A stretch of 36,924 bases of DNA from Burkholderiaceae bacterium (lineage in GTDB: Bacteria; Pseudomonadota; Gammaproteobacteria; Burkholderiales; Burkholderiaceae_E), in NCBI GenBank assembly GCA_024643785.1, contig JAHEMI010000015.1:1-36924 (forward strand), read 5' to 3'. The position numbers and the translations under genes are program-made. The notes beneath the pieces are model-generated. The model was not told the origin of the DNA. It saw only the letters and a list, made by a program, of their open reading frames with translations, and did no database searches. Positions 36,902 to 36,924 of the stretch are shown here, in pieces. Position 1 is the first letter of the stretch, and each line of letters starts with the position of its first letter.

Positions 36902-36924
36902 AAAAAGGCCCGCCGAAGCGGGCC
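36902..36924 (-). terminator. Rho-independent terminator of a leftward gene beyond the right edge
   Basis: On the minus strand GGCCCGC-TTCG-GCGGGCC (36907-36924) followed by TTTTTC (36906-36901). This is a canonical 7-bp GC stem with a stable UUCG loop and T run. It ends a minus-strand gene lying to the right of the window. Confidence 0.9.

Overview
The window is a GC-rich chromosome segment from a Gram-negative bacterium, most likely a betaproteobacterium of the Rhodocyclales type. The inference rests on the outer-membrane biogenesis block rseP-bamA-skp-lpxD-fabZ-lpxA-lpxB-rnhB, the smpB/ratA/DUF4124/guaB/guaA block, a divergent ppsR/ppsA pair, and a large complement of Liv-type ABC transporters. 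No rRNA, tRNA, CRISPR array, transposase or phage gene was seen.

Region by region: (1) 1-9286 is one dense co-directional operon for outer-membrane assembly and lipid A synthesis. It carries the RseP protease, BamA, the Skp chaperone, LpxD/FabZ/LpxA/LpxB, RNase HII and a SpoU/TrmH-type RNA methyltransferase, with several 4-nt stop/start overlaps. (2) 9340-14066 is a complete BMP-type nucleoside ABC transporter (ATPase, two permeases, lipoprotein receptor) closed by a strong terminator. (3) 14173-17615 holds divergent ppsR and ppsA, the phosphoenolpyruvate synthase and its regulatory kinase/phosphotransferase. The intergenic region has candidate divergent promoters over an inverted repeat. (4) 17724-18863 is an orphan LivK-like binding protein, separated from ppsA by a perfect 26-bp palindromic terminator. 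(5) 19089-22073 holds an NfeD/SPFH membrane pair, smpB, ratA and a DUF4124 protein. (6) 22236-25307 is guaB-guaA (GMP synthesis).

(7) 25308-35292 looks like an accessory stretch between guaA and tadA. It begins with three small probable stress genes (a diiron ferritin-like protein, a Host_attach-family protein, a short coiled-coil protein), followed by a HI0933/YhiN-type flavoprotein. It then holds a branched-chain-type ABC transporter split over two convergent transcription units: binding protein, livH and livM rightward; acyl-CoA ligase, livG and livF leftward. Together these look like an import-and-activate module for a carboxylic acid (aromatic or fatty). LivM carries an unusual C-terminal four-cysteine zinc-ribbon-like tail. 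(8) 35293-36924 holds tadA, a long intergenic hairpin, a lipoprotein of unknown family, and a UUCG-loop terminator belonging to a leftward gene beyond the right edge.

Most of the window is core metabolism. The best candidates for something undescribed are the zinc-ribbon LivM with its split transporter/ligase module, the two-tier hairpin between the binding protein and livH, the small stress-gene trio, and the orphan lipoprotein. Functions are inferred from motifs read by eye; no database search was possible.
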